NCBI RefSeq assembly: GCF_963668085.1
Contig: NZ_OY764059.1
Location: forward strand, 744,001 to 808,000
Direction: 5' to 3'
Length of the DNA stretch: 64,000 nt
Source of the DNA: an uncultured Ilyobacter sp.
GTDB taxonomy: Bacteria > Fusobacteriota > Fusobacteriia > Fusobacteriales > Fusobacteriaceae
In this document: positions 20,354 through 31,464 of the stretch, piece after piece
Layout of the letters: each line of letters starts with the position of its first letter
How positions within the stretch are numbered: the stretch's first letter is position 1
Made by a program: the position numbers and the translations under genes
The notes under the pieces: model-generated
Databases searched by the model: none
What the model saw: only the letters and a program-made list of their open reading frames with translations
Told to the model about the DNA's origin: nothing

Positions 20354-20383
20354 TTGACAAGTAACTACATAATTATGTATAAT
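20354..20383 (+). promoter_or_regulatory. Consensus promoter for the methyltransferase-glucosaminidase pair
   Basis: TTGACA (20354-20359), 18 bases, TATAAT (20378-20383), with the start codon about 28 bases after the -10. Confidence 0.82.
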
Positions 20384-20410
20384 TAGTGTTCGTAGAATGG
20401 AGGGGTATTA

Positions 20411-21058
20411 TTGAAGTGTCATTTATGTAATGGTGAAACAGAAGAGTTTTTAGTAAAAAATAAGAAATTTGAACAGTTATATTACAGATGTAAAAATTGC
20501 AGTCTCATCTTTTTAGAGGAAAAAGCCCTCTTGAAAAGTTCAGAGGAGTTAAAAAGATACCAGATGCACAATAATTCAATTCAAGACCCTTTATATAGGG
20601 AGTATTTTGAAAAATTTATAGAATACGCTTTTAAAGATCTTGAAAATGTAGAAAATATACTAGACTACGGATCGGGCCCCGAACCTGTTCTGGCAACAGT
20701 TTTGAAAGAAAAGGGATATAAGGTGGATATTTATGACAAGTATTTTTCACCTGAAAAAGTTTACAAAGGCCGTGAGTATGACGCAGTTTGTTCTACTGAA
20801 GTTATAGAGCATATATATTATCCTTTAGAAGTTTTAAAAAAACTTGTAGCTTCAGTGAAAAAAGGCGGATATCTTATAATCATGACAAATTTTCATAAAG
20901 ATTCCTGGACGCACTTTAAAAATTGGTGGTATATCCAGGATCCCACTCATACTGTTTTCTACAGCATAAAAACTTTTAAATTTATTGAAAAAGAGTTTAA
21001 GCTTAAAATCATTAAAAATAACGAGAAAAATATAATAGTTTTTAAAAGGGAGGATTGA
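20411..21058 (+). CDS. SAM-dependent methyltransferase with N-terminal zinc knuckle
   Basis: A 215-residue protein. The first 35 residues hold two Cys pairs (CHLCNG and CKNCSL) likely to bind zinc. The Rossmann part follows: ILDYGSGPEPVLATVL is the SAM loop, DIYDKYFSP ends strand 2, and CSTEVIEHIYYP is motif IV-like. It begins at TTG 20411 behind GGAGGGG. The substrate is unknown. The next gene overlaps its stop codon, so the two are co-translated. Confidence 0.78.
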   Translation: MKCHLCNGETEEFLVKNKKFEQLYYRCKNCSLIFLEEKALLKSSEELKRYQMHNNSIQDPLYREYFEKFIEYAFKDLENVENILDYGSGPEPVLATVLKEKGYKVDIYDKYFSPEKVYKGREYDAVCSTEVIEHIYYPLEVLKKLVASVKKGGYLIIMTNFHKDSWTHFKNWWYIQDPTHTVFYSIKTFKFIEKEFKLKIIKNNEKNIIVFKRED

Positions 21059-21894
21059 TGAAGGAGTTAAAATGGAGTTTGTTTTTTCTCTATCTGTTTC
21101 TTCAAATAGTGACTGTTACCTCAGGAAACTACATGAGAAATACAAGCTATGAAAAGCCAGATGTTGCAGAAATTATCACAAAAGAAAAAACCAGCTCAAA
21201 TTACAAAATTATATACGTGGACAGCCCAGAGGACTTGAAAAAAGAGGAAAAGTCTAAAAAATATGTCTATGCTGTGGGAAAAATAGATCTAAGTGCCTAT
21301 CCTGTAGAGGAAAAAAAGGATTTGTTTGTGAAACTTATGATGCCTGCAATAGAAATTTCAAGAGATCAGATACTTGAAAATAGAAGCTGGGTAAAAAAAA
21401 TAATAAAAAGAGGCAGTGTAAAGGCTAAAGAGAAGGATAGACTAGAGAAATTGTATGACGATTATGGTATAGAGGACGGAGATAACAAAAAACTTCTAGA
21501 AAAGATGATTATTCCACCTACTTCACTTATCCTGAGTCAGGCCGCTTTAGAGAGTGGCTGGGGAACTTCTAGATTTTTTCGAGAGGGAAACAACGTTTTT
21601 GGTATATGGTCCTACGACAGCAGTGATGAGAGGATAAAAGCTGGGGAATCAAGAGAAAATGGTTTTACTGCATATTTGAAAAAATTTGTAGATTTAAAAG
21701 AAGCAGTTGATGGATACATTCTCCTTATTTCTACGGGAAGTGCATACGAAAACCTGAGAAAAGGGATAAACAGAGGAGAGAATTCTGAAAAGCTAGCAAA
21801 ATATCTGGTAAAATATTCTGAACTTGGGTATAGCTATACTGAGAGAATAGAAAAGGTTATAAGAGTCAATGAATTAGAAAAATACGATATTTAG
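21058..21894 (+). CDS. Bax/FlgJ-like glucosaminidase
   Basis: A 278-residue protein with an N-terminal signal or anchor (LKWSLFFLYLFLQIVTVTSG) and a C-terminal endo-beta-N-acetylglucosaminidase domain. The catalytic Glu lies in LSQAALESGWGTS, and the domain continues GNNVFGIW, ENGFTAYLKKF and AVDGYILL. It should cleave peptidoglycan in the periplasm. The ATG at 21058 overlaps the methyltransferase stop and has GGGAGG five bases upstream. Confidence 0.85.
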   Translation: MKELKWSLFFLYLFLQIVTVTSGNYMRNTSYEKPDVAEIITKEKTSSNYKIIYVDSPEDLKKEEKSKKYVYAVGKIDLSAYPVEEKKDLFVKLMMPAIEISRDQILENRSWVKKIIKRGSVKAKEKDRLEKLYDDYGIEDGDNKKLLEKMIIPPTSLILSQAALESGWGTSRFFREGNNVFGIWSYDSSDERIKAGESRENGFTAYLKKFVDLKEAVDGYILLISTGSAYENLRKGINRGENSEKLAKYLVKYSELGYSYTERIEKVIRVNELEKYDI

Positions 21895-21902
21895 GAGGAA
21901 AG

Positions 21903-23591
21903 ATGGAGAGAGTTTATTATAGTGATAATTTTCAAGTAGAAGATATAGAAAGTATAAAGAATGAGCTTCAGAAACTTTTGGAGAAAAACCTAGAAAGTGT
22001 CGAAGATTTAGAAAACTATATAGATAAATATAATGAGCTGAGTGCCATAGTAGAAGAGGCCATGGCCTGGAAATATATCAAAATGACAAGATTTGCAGAT
22101 CAAGAAGAGTACGCTAATGACTTTAATAATTTTTATGGGACAATAGTAGCTGAATTTAACAGACAGTCATTTCATATAAATAAGAAGATATACGATAGTT
22201 CATACATCAGTAAACTTCCTGAAGATAGATATAAAAATTATAAGCTGATTTTAAAAAATGACATTGAGATTTTTGAAGAAAAAAATATTCCTCTTCAGAT
22301 TGAGGAAAATGAACTTTCTAATCAGTATGGAGAAATAATTTCAAAAATAACTATTGATTTTCAGGGAGAAAGTTACACTCTTTCCCAAATGAATAGATTT
22401 CTTAAAGATAATGACAGAGAAATTAGGGAAAAGGCATGGAAAAAGATATATGCTGCGATTTCGGAAAAAAGGGCAGAGTTAAACGAGCTTTTTAATAAGC
22501 TTTTAAAACTAAGAGTCCAAATGGCCAAGAACAAAAATTTTGATAACTATCGGGACTATATGCACAAGGCAAAGGGGAGATTTTCCTATACTCCAGAGGA
22601 CTTATACAAATTTCATGAATCTGTGGAAAAAGTGATAGTTCCAATGCTGAGAGAGATAAATGAAAAAAAGAGAGTAAAAATAAGTCTTGATACTCTCCGT
22701 CCTTGGGATAAAGAGGCGAGTGAAGACGGAAAAATACTAAAGCCCTTTGAAAATGAAGGAGAACTCCTTGAAAAGGGAATATCTGCCTTGATGGATGTAA
22801 AAGAAGAGTTTGGTTCAAAACTCAGATATATGGCTGAAAAAGAGTTTTTAGACCTCGGAAACAGAAAAGGAAAGGCACCTGGTGGGTATAATTACCCCTT
22901 GAGTGAAAGTGGAGCCGCCTTTATATTTATGAATGCAGTTGGAGTGCAAAGAGATGTTGTGACACTTATGCATGAAGCTGGGCACGCCCTTCACTCTTTT
23001 GCCACAAAAGATGAGAGACTGATGTCATATAAGGAAACTCCTAGTGAAGTGGCAGAACTGGCATCTATGTCTATGGAATTTATCAGCATGAACAAGTGGA
23101 AGAGGTTTTATAAAAAGGAAAATGACTTTAAAAAAGCCCAGAAAGAGCAGATTATAGGGGCTCTTCAGACTTTTCCATGGGTTATGACAGTGGATGCCTT
23201 TCAGCACTGGATATACCTAAACCCGGAACATACTCTGGAAGAAAGGGATGCAAAGTTTGAAGAATTAATGGATAGATTTAATACTGGAGTAAACTGGCTT
23301 GGGCTAGAAAGTGAAAAGTCCATGACCTGGTTAAAACAGTTACATATTTTCGAAGTTCCATTTTATTATATAGAGTATGCCATAAGCCAGCTAGGAGCCA
23401 TAGGAATTTATAAAAATTATAAGCAAAACCCAGAAACAACCCTAGCTAAATATGAGGAATTTCTCAATTTAGGATATTCTAAATCTATAGAGGAAATATA
23501 TGAAACTGCAGGAATAAAGTTTGACTTCTCTGAAGGATATATAAGTGAACTTGCGAACTTCTTAAAAGAAGAGTTAGAAGACTTAGATTAG
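21903..23591 (+). CDS. M3-family oligoendopeptidase
   Basis: A 562-residue cytosolic zinc metallopeptidase of the M3B (PepF-like) group, degrading oligopeptides. The zinc site is HEAGHALHSF near residue 360 with the third ligand Glu in ETPSEVAELASMSME. There is no signal peptide. It starts 8 bases after the glucosaminidase gene. A second, exported family member is at 41763. Confidence 0.9.
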   Translation: MERVYYSDNFQVEDIESIKNELQKLLEKNLESVEDLENYIDKYNELSAIVEEAMAWKYIKMTRFADQEEYANDFNNFYGTIVAEFNRQSFHINKKIYDSSYISKLPEDRYKNYKLILKNDIEIFEEKNIPLQIEENELSNQYGEIISKITIDFQGESYTLSQMNRFLKDNDREIREKAWKKIYAAISEKRAELNELFNKLLKLRVQMAKNKNFDNYRDYMHKAKGRFSYTPEDLYKFHESVEKVIVPMLREINEKKRVKISLDTLRPWDKEASEDGKILKPFENEGELLEKGISALMDVKEEFGSKLRYMAEKEFLDLGNRKGKAPGGYNYPLSESGAAFIFMNAVGVQRDVVTLMHEAGHALHSFATKDERLMSYKETPSEVAELASMSMEFISMNKWKRFYKKENDFKKAQKEQIIGALQTFPWVMTVDAFQHWIYLNPEHTLEERDAKFEELMDRFNTGVNWLGLESEKSMTWLKQLHIFEVPFYYIEYAISQLGAIGIYKNYKQNPETTLAKYEEFLNLGYSKSIEEIYETAGIKFDFSEGYISELANFLKEELEDLD

Positions 23592-23620
23592 ATAAATGAA
23601 TTATAGAGGTAGGTGAGATT

Positions 23621-24040
23621 ATGTATCTATGGATTGTTTTCTTTTTATTTTTTATAGATATTATTAGCAAAATAATAGCAGAAAAGAAATTAAAATTTCA
23701 TCCTAAGAGTATTTTAGACGGAGCAATCCATTTTTATTACGTAAGGAATTTTGGAATTGCATTCAATAAACTGAGCCATAAAAAATGGCTTATTCTTACA
23801 TTGAATTTTGTTTTGCTTATCTATATAACCTCCCTCTATACCACTCCAAATATAAACAAGATAGGCCTCTCCCTTGTGTTAGCAGGAGGACTCGGGAATA
23901 CTCTAAACAGACTTTTCAGGGGCTATGTTATCGATTTTATCTACTTTAATATAAAGGGGTCTCCGGTTTTTAACATGGCTGACTTTTACATACTATCTGG
24001 AATTATCGTGATTCTAATAGAGGAAATTATAATTATTTAA
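23621..24040 (+). CDS. lspA: Lipoprotein signal peptidase
   Basis: A 139-residue inner-membrane protein with four hydrophobic segments. The two catalytic Asp motifs of signal peptidase II are present, GNTLNRLFRGYVIDFI and PVFNMADFYI, with the conserved YVRNFGIAF loop near residue 45. It cleaves prolipoprotein signals. It is a little shorter than the E. coli enzyme. Confidence 0.92.
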   Translation: MYLWIVFFLFFIDIISKIIAEKKLKFHPKSILDGAIHFYYVRNFGIAFNKLSHKKWLILTLNFVLLIYITSLYTTPNINKIGLSLVLAGGLGNTLNRLFRGYVIDFIYFNIKGSPVFNMADFYILSGIIVILIEEIIII

Positions 24041-24062
24041 TGTGATACATGAAAGGGAAAAA

Positions 24063-24569
24063 ATGGAAAGGCTAAAATATCTAGGGGGTTATGACCCGAA
24101 ACTAAAACAACAGGTTATAAGTCTCATAGAAAATAAAACTCTCGGAAAACTAATGCTGAAAAAATACCCAACTCCTCATGATATAACAACAGATAAGATG
24201 CTCTATGATTATGTTATGGGTATAAAAAACCGGTATCTTAAAAAATCTAATCCCATAAGTAAAGTTTCCTATGATTCAAAGATAAATTTTTCAAATCAGG
24301 CACTGGGCCTTCATACCTATGTCTCTAGAGTCCAGGGGAGTAAGCTAAAGACAAAAAATGAGATAAAGATATCCAGTCAGTTTAAAAAGATGCCCTTGGA
24401 ATTTTTGAGGATGATAGTGGTTCACGAACTGGCTCACTTGAAAGAAAAATCCCATGATAAGGCATTTTATAAACTATGTGAGTATATAGAGCCAAATTAT
24501 CATCAGCTAGAATTTGATATGAGATTGTATCTCACCTACATGGATATTTTTAAGGAATCATTGTATTAA
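24063..24569 (+). CDS. YgjP/DUF45-type metallopeptidase-like protein
   Basis: A 168-residue soluble protein with the zinc motif VVHELAHLKEKSHDKAF followed by the family tail EYIEPNYHQLEFDMR. The third ligand is likely the His in KSHDKAF. The ATG at 24063 has AAAGGGA six bases upstream; an in-frame GTG at 24042 has no site. The substrate is unknown. Confidence 0.75.
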   Translation: MERLKYLGGYDPKLKQQVISLIENKTLGKLMLKKYPTPHDITTDKMLYDYVMGIKNRYLKKSNPISKVSYDSKINFSNQALGLHTYVSRVQGSKLKTKNEIKISSQFKKMPLEFLRMIVVHELAHLKEKSHDKAFYKLCEYIEPNYHQLEFDMRLYLTYMDIFKESLY

Positions 24570-24575
24570 ATTCCT

Positions 24576-24604
24576 TTGAAGTTGTAAGTTATCTGTGCTA
24601 AAAT
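24576..24604 (+). promoter_or_regulatory. Probable promoter for the DUF2344-serS unit
   Basis: TTGAAG (24576-24581), 17 bases, TAAAAT (24599-24604), about 50 bases before the next start. Confidence 0.5.
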
Positions 24605-24652
24605 AATCAGAGCTGACATTATATAGAGTTTGGTTTATGAATAGGAGAGTGT

Positions 24653-25240
24653 ATGAAAAAAAGACTTTACTTCGATAAAATCGAAGACATGAAGTATATA
24701 TCCCACCTGGATATGATGAGGTTTCTAGAGCGGCTTTTAAAAAAGGCCAAGATAGAGGTCAAATATTCAGAAGGGTTTCACCCGAGACCTAAAATGTCAT
24801 TTGGGAATCCAGTATCTTTAGGAGTAGAGGCCTATGATGAGGTAATGGATCTAGAGCTTTTAGTTGAGATGGACAACAAAGTACTTTTAGAGAAACTTAA
24901 TGCAGAGTGTCCTAGGGGGTTTAGATTTAAGGGTGCAGAAGATGTCCCTAGAAAATCCAGTATCGCAGAAGAGTTTCAGATAATGATTTATGAGATATCC
25001 GGAGATGATGCGACACTTGAAAAACTGAAAAAACTTCTTGAGCAAAACGAGATTGTAGAGGTTAAGATTAAAAAGGGTAAAAGAAAAGAGAGAAATCTCA
25101 AGGAAAGAATACAGTACTATAAGATGGAGGGAGATAAGCTTCGTTTAGAACTTATAAATACCTCTCCAAATGTATTTTTGGGAATGGCCGAGGTAAATCC
25201 CACAGAAGTTGAAATAAAAAAATTAGGATACAGAAAGTAA
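24653..25240 (+). CDS. DUF2344 (TIGR03936-type) protein
   Basis: A 195-residue protein beginning RLYFDKIEDMKYISHLDMMR, with YSEGFHPRPKMSFGNPVSLG in the middle. This is the DUF2344 domain, often fused to or encoded next to a radical SAM domain; none is adjacent here. Its role is not established. serS follows after 21 bases. Confidence 0.82.
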   Translation: MKKRLYFDKIEDMKYISHLDMMRFLERLLKKAKIEVKYSEGFHPRPKMSFGNPVSLGVEAYDEVMDLELLVEMDNKVLLEKLNAECPRGFRFKGAEDVPRKSSIAEEFQIMIYEISGDDATLEKLKKLLEQNEIVEVKIKKGKRKERNLKERIQYYKMEGDKLRLELINTSPNVFLGMAEVNPTEVEIKKLGYRK

Positions 25241-25261
25241 GAAAGAGGAGGAGAGTTTAGT

Positions 25262-26533
25262 ATGTTAGATTTGAGATACATGCGTGACAACATCGAATTT
25301 TTAAAGGGGATGCTAAAAAACAGAAATGCTACAGTGGATCTTGACGATTTTGAACAGCTAGATGCAGAAAGAAGGGATCTTCTTACTGAGGTAGAGGCAT
25401 TAAAACATAAAAGAAACAATGTTTCCCACGAAGTAGGGAGACTGAAGAGAGAAAAGCAGGATGCATCTCATATAATAGCTGAGATGGGGAAAGTTTCCTC
25501 TAAAATAAAAGAGTTAGACTCAAAACTTTCAGAAATAGATGAGAAACTTCAGTACTATCAGATGACTATACCTAATGTATACCATGAATCCACTCCTGTG
25601 GGAAAAGATGAAGAGGACAACATCCTTGTGAGAACCTGGGGTGAGCCTACTGAATTTGAGTATGAACCTAAAAATCACTGGGAACTTGGTGAGGAGCTAG
25701 GAATACTTGATTTTGAAAGAGGAGCAAAACTAGGTGGAGCTAGATTTACAGTTTATAGGGGTCTAGGAGCAAGATTAGAAAGAGCATTAATAAACTTCAT
25801 GCTTGATCTTCATACAACTGAGCATGGATATACCGAACACATAACTCCTTTTCTAGTGAGAAGAGAGGTTTGTGAAGGTACAGGGCAGCTTCCAAAATTC
25901 GAAGATGACATGTATAAGACAACAGATGAGATGTTCCTTATATCAACTTCTGAAATAACGCTTACAAACCTTCACAGAAAAGAGATATTAGAAGAGGGCG
26001 ACCTTCCAAAATACTATACAGCCCACTCTCCTTGTTTCAGAAGAGAGGCAGGTTCATACGGAAGAGATGTAAAAGGACTTATAAGACAACACCAGTTCAA
26101 TAAGGTAGAGATGGTAAAAATAACAACACCTGAAAATTCTTATGATGAATTAGATAAAATGGTTGTAAATGCCGAGACTGTTCTTCAGAAGTTGGGACTT
26201 CCTTACAGATTGGTACAGCTATGCAGTGGGGATATAGGATTCTCTGCTGCAAAAACTTATGACCTTGAAGTATGGCTTCCAGGGCAGGGGAAATATAGAG
26301 AGATCTCTTCTTGTTCAAACTGTGGTGACTTCCAGGCAAGAAGAATGGGGTTAAAGTACAGACCAGAGGGGACTAAAAAGAGTGAGTTTGTAAATACACT
26401 AAATGGTTCTGGGGTGGCAGTTGGAAGAGCCCTTCTTGCAATTATGGAAAATTATCAGCAGGAAGACGGTTCAATAATTATACCAGAAGTTTTAAGACCT
26501 TATATGGGGGGAGTAGATGTTATTAAAAAGTAG
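25262..26533 (+). CDS. serS: Seryl-tRNA synthetase
   Basis: A 423-residue class II synthetase. The N-terminal antiparallel coiled-coil arm (about residues 30-100) binds the long variable arm of tRNA-Ser. Motif 2 is [20 protein letters not shown] and motif 3 ends in [17 protein letters not shown]. The length is standard. The gene overlaps the following membrane-protein gene by 17 bases. Confidence 0.97.
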   Translation: MLDLRYMRDNIEFLKGMLKNRNATVDLDDFEQLDAERRDLLTEVEALKHKRNNVSHEVGRLKREKQDASHIIAEMGKVSSKIKELDSKLSEIDEKLQYYQMTIPNVYHESTPVGKDEEDNILVRTWGEPTEFEYEPKNHWELGEELGILDFERGAKLGGARFTVYRGLGARLERALINFMLDLHTTEHGYTEHITPFLVRREVCEGTGQLPKFEDDMYKTTDEMFLISTSEITLTNLHRKEILEEGDLPKYYTAHSPCFRREAGSYGRDVKGLIRQHQFNKVEMVKITTPENSYDELDKMVVNAETVLQKLGLPYRLVQLCSGDIGFSAAKTYDLEVWLPGQGKYREISSCSNCGDFQARRMGLKYRPEGTKKSEFVNTLNGSGVAVGRALLAIMENYQQEDGSIIIPEVLRPYMGGVDVIKK

Positions 26534-26990
26534 TTTGTTCTTGCTTTTTATAGGGAATATCTATTTCAGTAAACCTTTTAATATGATAAGTATAGCAGTT
26601 GTTCTGCTTTTAATAAATTTGTTTTATAATAAAGAGTTTAAAAAGTGTCTGAAAAAAATGAAATTTTTGTTTTTTTTCTATCTGGGAACCTGCCTCTTTC
26701 AACTTTTTTATCTTCAAGAGGGGGAAGTTCTCTGGAGGGTATATAATTTTTATATCACAAAGCCTGGTCTTATTTCAGTGGCAGTTAATTTTATGAGGAT
26801 AAGCAACCTGATTATGATATCCTGGATGGTTAATTCTAAAGGAATACTAAGAGGAAGGTTAAGAAATTATCAGGTTGTGGTTGAAAATGTAATGGAGCTT
26901 GTTCCTGAGGTTTTGACCATGTTTAAAAGGCGTATGAAGTTAAAATGGTTTTTTAGATATATTTTGACTAGAATAAAGGGCAAAATATGA
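26517..26990 (+). CDS. Small inner-membrane protein of unknown function
   Basis: A 157-residue protein with four likely hydrophobic segments in the first 110 residues and a basic C-terminal tail ([20 protein letters not shown]). The start overlaps the end of serS and uses GGGGGGAG as its ribosome site. The loose arrangement of a membrane domain plus an amphipathic basic tail resembles the T component of ECF transporters, but no convincing motif supports that. Confidence 0.6.
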   Translation: MLLKSSLFLLFIGNIYFSKPFNMISIAVVLLLINLFYNKEFKKCLKKMKFLFFFYLGTCLFQLFYLQEGEVLWRVYNFYITKPGLISVAVNFMRISNLIMISWMVNSKGILRGRLRNYQVVVENVMELVPEVLTMFKRRMKLKWFFRYILTRIKGKI

Positions 26991-27002
26991 CCTTGTTTAA
27001 GT

Positions 27003-27031
27003 TTGATTTTAGGGTATAAATTTGTTAGAAT
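27003..27031 (+). promoter_or_regulatory. Promoter of fba
   Basis: TTGATT (27003-27008), 17 bases, TAGAAT (27026-27031), 34 bases before the start codon. Confidence 0.65.
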
Positions 27032-27065
27032 AACTATATAAAAAATTTTAAGTGGAGGGTTATCA

Positions 27066-28046
27066 ATGAAATATAACTACAAAGATCTAGGTCTTGTAAA
27101 CACAAGAGAGATGTTTAAAGCTGCAAACGAAAAGGGGTATGCAGTACCTGCATTTAACTTTAACAACATGGAACAAGGAATGGCTATAGTTGAAGCATGT
27201 GCTGAAATGGGTTCTCCTGTAATCCTACAATGTTCTTCTGGTGCAAGAAAATATATGGGAAAAGAGATAGTTCCAATGCTTGCAAAAGGATTAGTTGAGC
27301 ATGCAAGAGCTATGGGTTCTGATATACCAGTAGCATTACATCTAGATCACGGATCTGACTTAGAGTTAATCAAGGACTGTATCGACTATGGATTCTCATC
27401 TGTTATGATAGATGGTTCCCACTATGATTTCGAAAAAAATATTGTAATATCTAAAGAAGCTGCAGACTATGCTCATAAATTTGACGTAACAGTAGAAGCT
27501 GAGCTTGGAGTTCTAGCTGGAGTAGAAGACGATGTAGTAGCAGACGAGCACGTGTTTACTCAGCCTGAAGAGGTAGAAGAATTTGTATCTAGAACTGGAG
27601 TAGACTCTCTTGCAATAGCAATTGGTACTTCTCACGGAGCACACAAGTTCAAGCCTGGAAGCGACCCTAAATTAAAGCTTGATATACTTGCTGAAATAGA
27701 AAGAAAGATCCCTGGATTCCCTATCGTACTTCATGGTTCTTCGGCAGTACCTGCAAAGTATGTAGATATGATAAAAGAATTCGGTGGAGAGCTTACAGAT
27801 GCTATAGGTATCCCTGATGATCAGCTCAGAGGAGCTACAAAATCAGCTGTTTCTAAGATCAACGTTGACACAGACGGAAGACTTGCATTTACAGCTGGAA
27901 TAAGAAAAGTATTTGGAACAAACCCTAAAGAGTTTGACCCAAGAAAATACTTAGGACCTGCAATGAAAGAAATGAAAGAGTACTATAAATCTAAAATAGT
28001 AGATGTATTCGGATCTGAAGGAGCTTATAAGAAAGCTGCTAAATAA
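27066..28046 (+). CDS. fba: Class II fructose-bisphosphate aldolase
   Basis: A 326-residue zinc aldolase of glycolysis and gluconeogenesis, cleaving fructose 1,6-bisphosphate to two triose phosphates. Zinc and substrate motifs are ALHLDHGSDLELIK, SVMIDGSHYDFEKN, VEAELGVLAG, GTSHGAHKFKPGS and VLHGSSAVP. Codon use looks optimised, as expected for a highly expressed gene. It has its own promoter and terminator. Confidence 0.96.
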   Translation: MKYNYKDLGLVNTREMFKAANEKGYAVPAFNFNNMEQGMAIVEACAEMGSPVILQCSSGARKYMGKEIVPMLAKGLVEHARAMGSDIPVALHLDHGSDLELIKDCIDYGFSSVMIDGSHYDFEKNIVISKEAADYAHKFDVTVEAELGVLAGVEDDVVADEHVFTQPEEVEEFVSRTGVDSLAIAIGTSHGAHKFKPGSDPKLKLDILAEIERKIPGFPIVLHGSSAVPAKYVDMIKEFGGELTDAIGIPDDQLRGATKSAVSKINVDTDGRLAFTAGIRKVFGTNPKEFDPRKYLGPAMKEMKEYYKSKIVDVFGSEGAYKKAAK

Positions 28047-28054
28047 ATATAATT

Positions 28055-28085
28055 AAAAAACCCCGCTTTTTAGGCGGGGTTTTTA
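28055..28085. terminator. Bidirectional terminator after fba
   Basis: AAAAACCCCGC and GCGGGGTTTTT form a strong stem. It also serves the convergent 55-residue minus-strand gene that ends at 28089. Confidence 0.92.
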
Positions 28086-28088
28086 CTA

Positions 28089-28256
28089 TTAAGACTCTTT
28101 TTTAAACTTTTCAAACATAGATGTCAGCTGTTCTAACTCTTCAGTGTATTTTTTTATTAGTATATCATTTTCTTCGGCATATGCTTTTTCAAGGTCTTTT
28201 TCAAGCTGATCCATTTTTTCTCTACAATCTTCTAATTTTTCTCTGCACTTTTCCAT
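28089..28256 (-). CDS. 55-residue Cys-containing coiled-coil protein
   Basis: The small frame starts at ATG 28256 after GGAGGTAGGTTGT and ends beside the fba terminator. The product is almost wholly charged helix (REKLEDCREKMDQLEKDLEK) with two Cys at positions 4 and 11 in the N-terminal helix. The good ribosome site and terminator placement support a real gene. The function is unknown; oligomerisation or metal binding by the CxxxxxxC helix is possible. Confidence 0.6.
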   Translation of the reverse strand: MEKCREKLEDCREKMDQLEKDLEKAYAEENDILIKKYTEELEQLTSMFEKFKKES

Positions 28257-28387
28257 ACAACCTACCTCCCGATCAATAATATTACTATTGATTATTTACA
28301 ACAACAGATAAAAAAAACCTTTAAAAAAAACTAAAAAATAATTTAAAAAATTAAAAAATTACTATTGATATTAAGTGTAAAAAAATC

Positions 28388-28416
28388 TTGAAAATAAGTA
28401 AAAGTCGTGATATACT
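28388..28416 (+). promoter_or_regulatory. Promoter of pyrG
   Basis: TTGAAA (28388-28393), 17 bases, TATACT (28411-28416). It leaves a leader of about 165 bases ending in the attenuator. The rest of 28257-28387 is AT-rich with no gene. Confidence 0.7.
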
Positions 28417-28515
28417 TTTACGAGTGATTAAAGAAATCTATTAATTTATAGTGAACACAGAACCTAATAATTTTTGAAATGATTTTTAGAAATTTATTTC
28501 AAAAAAAAATCTCTT

Positions 28516-28545
28516 GAGACGATTTTTTTTTTTCGTCTTTTTTTA
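28516..28545 (+). terminator. pyrG leader: Leader terminator (attenuator) before pyrG
   Basis: AGACGA (28517) pairs with TCGTCT (28533) across a T-only loop and is followed by seven T, all between the pyrG promoter and its ribosome site (AGGAGGT at 28574). A competing fold is available because TCTC at 28510-28513 can pair with GAGA at 28516-28519. This is the layout of an attenuator. pyrG is attenuated by CTP-sensitive reiterative transcription in Bacillus and relatives, but the GGGC start seen there is not evident here. Confidence 0.6.
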
Positions 28546-28571
28546 TTGTCAATTATTAAGTAAAAATTTAA

Positions 28572-30196
<1,625 letters not shown>

Positions 30197-30197
<1 letters not shown>

Positions 30198-30246
30198 AAA
30201 AAATCCAGGAGGATGAATTTTTTAGTTCACTTCTCCTGGATTTTTG
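30197..30246 (+). terminator. Terminator after pyrG
   Basis: AAAAATCCAGGAG and CTCCTGGATTTTT pair over a long loop and end in a T run. Confidence 0.85.
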
Positions 30247-30278
30247 TTTGTCCTTTAAACTTCAAATTATCTTAATAA

Positions 30279-31464
30279 CTGATGTTTCGCGCCTGGCCTT
30301 TGATAATATTCTCTAAAGAAGTATAATTTTATTAACAACTTTTAGGAGAAAAATACTATGAATAAAGACTACTTAAATATTTATGCTAATTTTTTAATTG
30401 CATCTTCAAAATATGCTCATTCTACAGATCTTCAAAAAATAACAGAAGATAGATACTCTAAGGACAAAATATACCGTTTTTTAAGTTCTGGTGAATTTTG
30501 TGAAAAAAACTTTTGGTTAACGATTAAACCTATCCTTAAAAGTATCCAGAATAATAACGCCTGTATATCTGTAGATGATACTATTATTGAAAAACCTCAC
30601 ACGAAAGAAAATGATGTTGTTTCCTATTGCTATGACCACACCAAATCTAAATGTGTTAAAGGTGTAAATTTACTTTCTGTTACCTACAAAACAAGCGAGG
30701 CTTCTCTACCAATCAATTACAGAGTTATCAGAAAGAATAAAATTTCAACTGACCATGACACCAATAAAACAAAAAAGAAGTCAGCTCTTACAAAAAATCA
30801 ACATTTTAGAAATATGCTAAAGACTATTAAAGGCAATAAAATTAAGTATAGATACGTCCTAGCAGACTCTTGGTTCTCTTCCAATGAGAATTTTAAGTAT
30901 ATCCACAATGATTTAGATAAATGTTTTGTTTTCGCTGTAAGATCAAATAGACTTTTTAAATTTACAGGAGAAGACGACTCCCAATACAGAAAGTTATCAT
31001 CTTTTGATTTTCTACCTGAAACAGCTTACGCGATAGAGTTTAAAGGGGTTTCTTTCCCATTATATTTATCGAAGCAGGTCTTCAAAAATGAAGATGGAAA
31101 AGAAGCTGTTTTACACCTTGTAACAAATGATGAATACTTAAGTTATGACAATATGGTTAAGATCTACCAAAAAAGGTGGGATATCGAAGTATATCATAAA
31201 TCATTAAAACAAAACTGTTCCCTAGGAAAATCCTCAGTAAGAACAGTGAAGACAATACTAGGTCATATATTTTGTTCAATCTATGCTTATGTATTGTTAG
31301 AAAAACTAAAGTTAAAAAAGAAACAAAATCAATTTAAATTAAGCACTACATACTATTTAATGGGTTTAGAAAAGACATTTAAATCATTATCTCTTGATTT
31401 AAAATCCGCTTAATTTGTCATGGGTGGAGTCTGTCCTTTTTTAGTATTGAGCGCGAAACATCAG
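30279..31464 (+). mobile_element. Complete insertion sequence, IS4/IS701-like
   Basis: The ends are perfect inverted repeats: TAACTGATGTTTCGCGC (30276-30292) mirrors GCGCGAAACATCAGTTA (31451-31467). If the repeat is taken as the 14 bases from CTGATG, the flanks on both sides read TTAATAA, a 7-base direct duplication; part of this could instead belong to the ends, because the bases are palindromic. One transposase gene fills the element. The sharp ends and intact gene suggest a recent, possibly active insertion. Confidence 0.9.
30358..31413 (+). CDS. DDE transposase of the insertion sequence
   Basis: A 351-residue transposase of the IS4/IS701 type. The DDE triad is visible: Asp in CISVDDTIIE, Asp in YVLADSWFSS and Glu in the Y-x2-R-W block YQKRWDIEVYHKSLKQ. 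The start follows AGGAGAAA. The frame is intact, so the element may be mobile. Family placement between IS4 and IS701 is not certain. Confidence 0.88.
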   Translation: MNKDYLNIYANFLIASSKYAHSTDLQKITEDRYSKDKIYRFLSSGEFCEKNFWLTIKPILKSIQNNNACISVDDTIIEKPHTKENDVVSYCYDHTKSKCVKGVNLLSVTYKTSEASLPINYRVIRKNKISTDHDTNKTKKKSALTKNQHFRNMLKTIKGNKIKYRYVLADSWFSSNENFKYIHNDLDKCFVFAVRSNRLFKFTGEDDSQYRKLSSFDFLPETAYAIEFKGVSFPLYLSKQVFKNEDGKEAVLHLVTNDEYLSYDNMVKIYQKRWDIEVYHKSLKQNCSLGKSSVRTVKTILGHIFCSIYAYVLLEKLKLKKKQNQFKLSTTYYLMGLEKTFKSLSLDLKSA

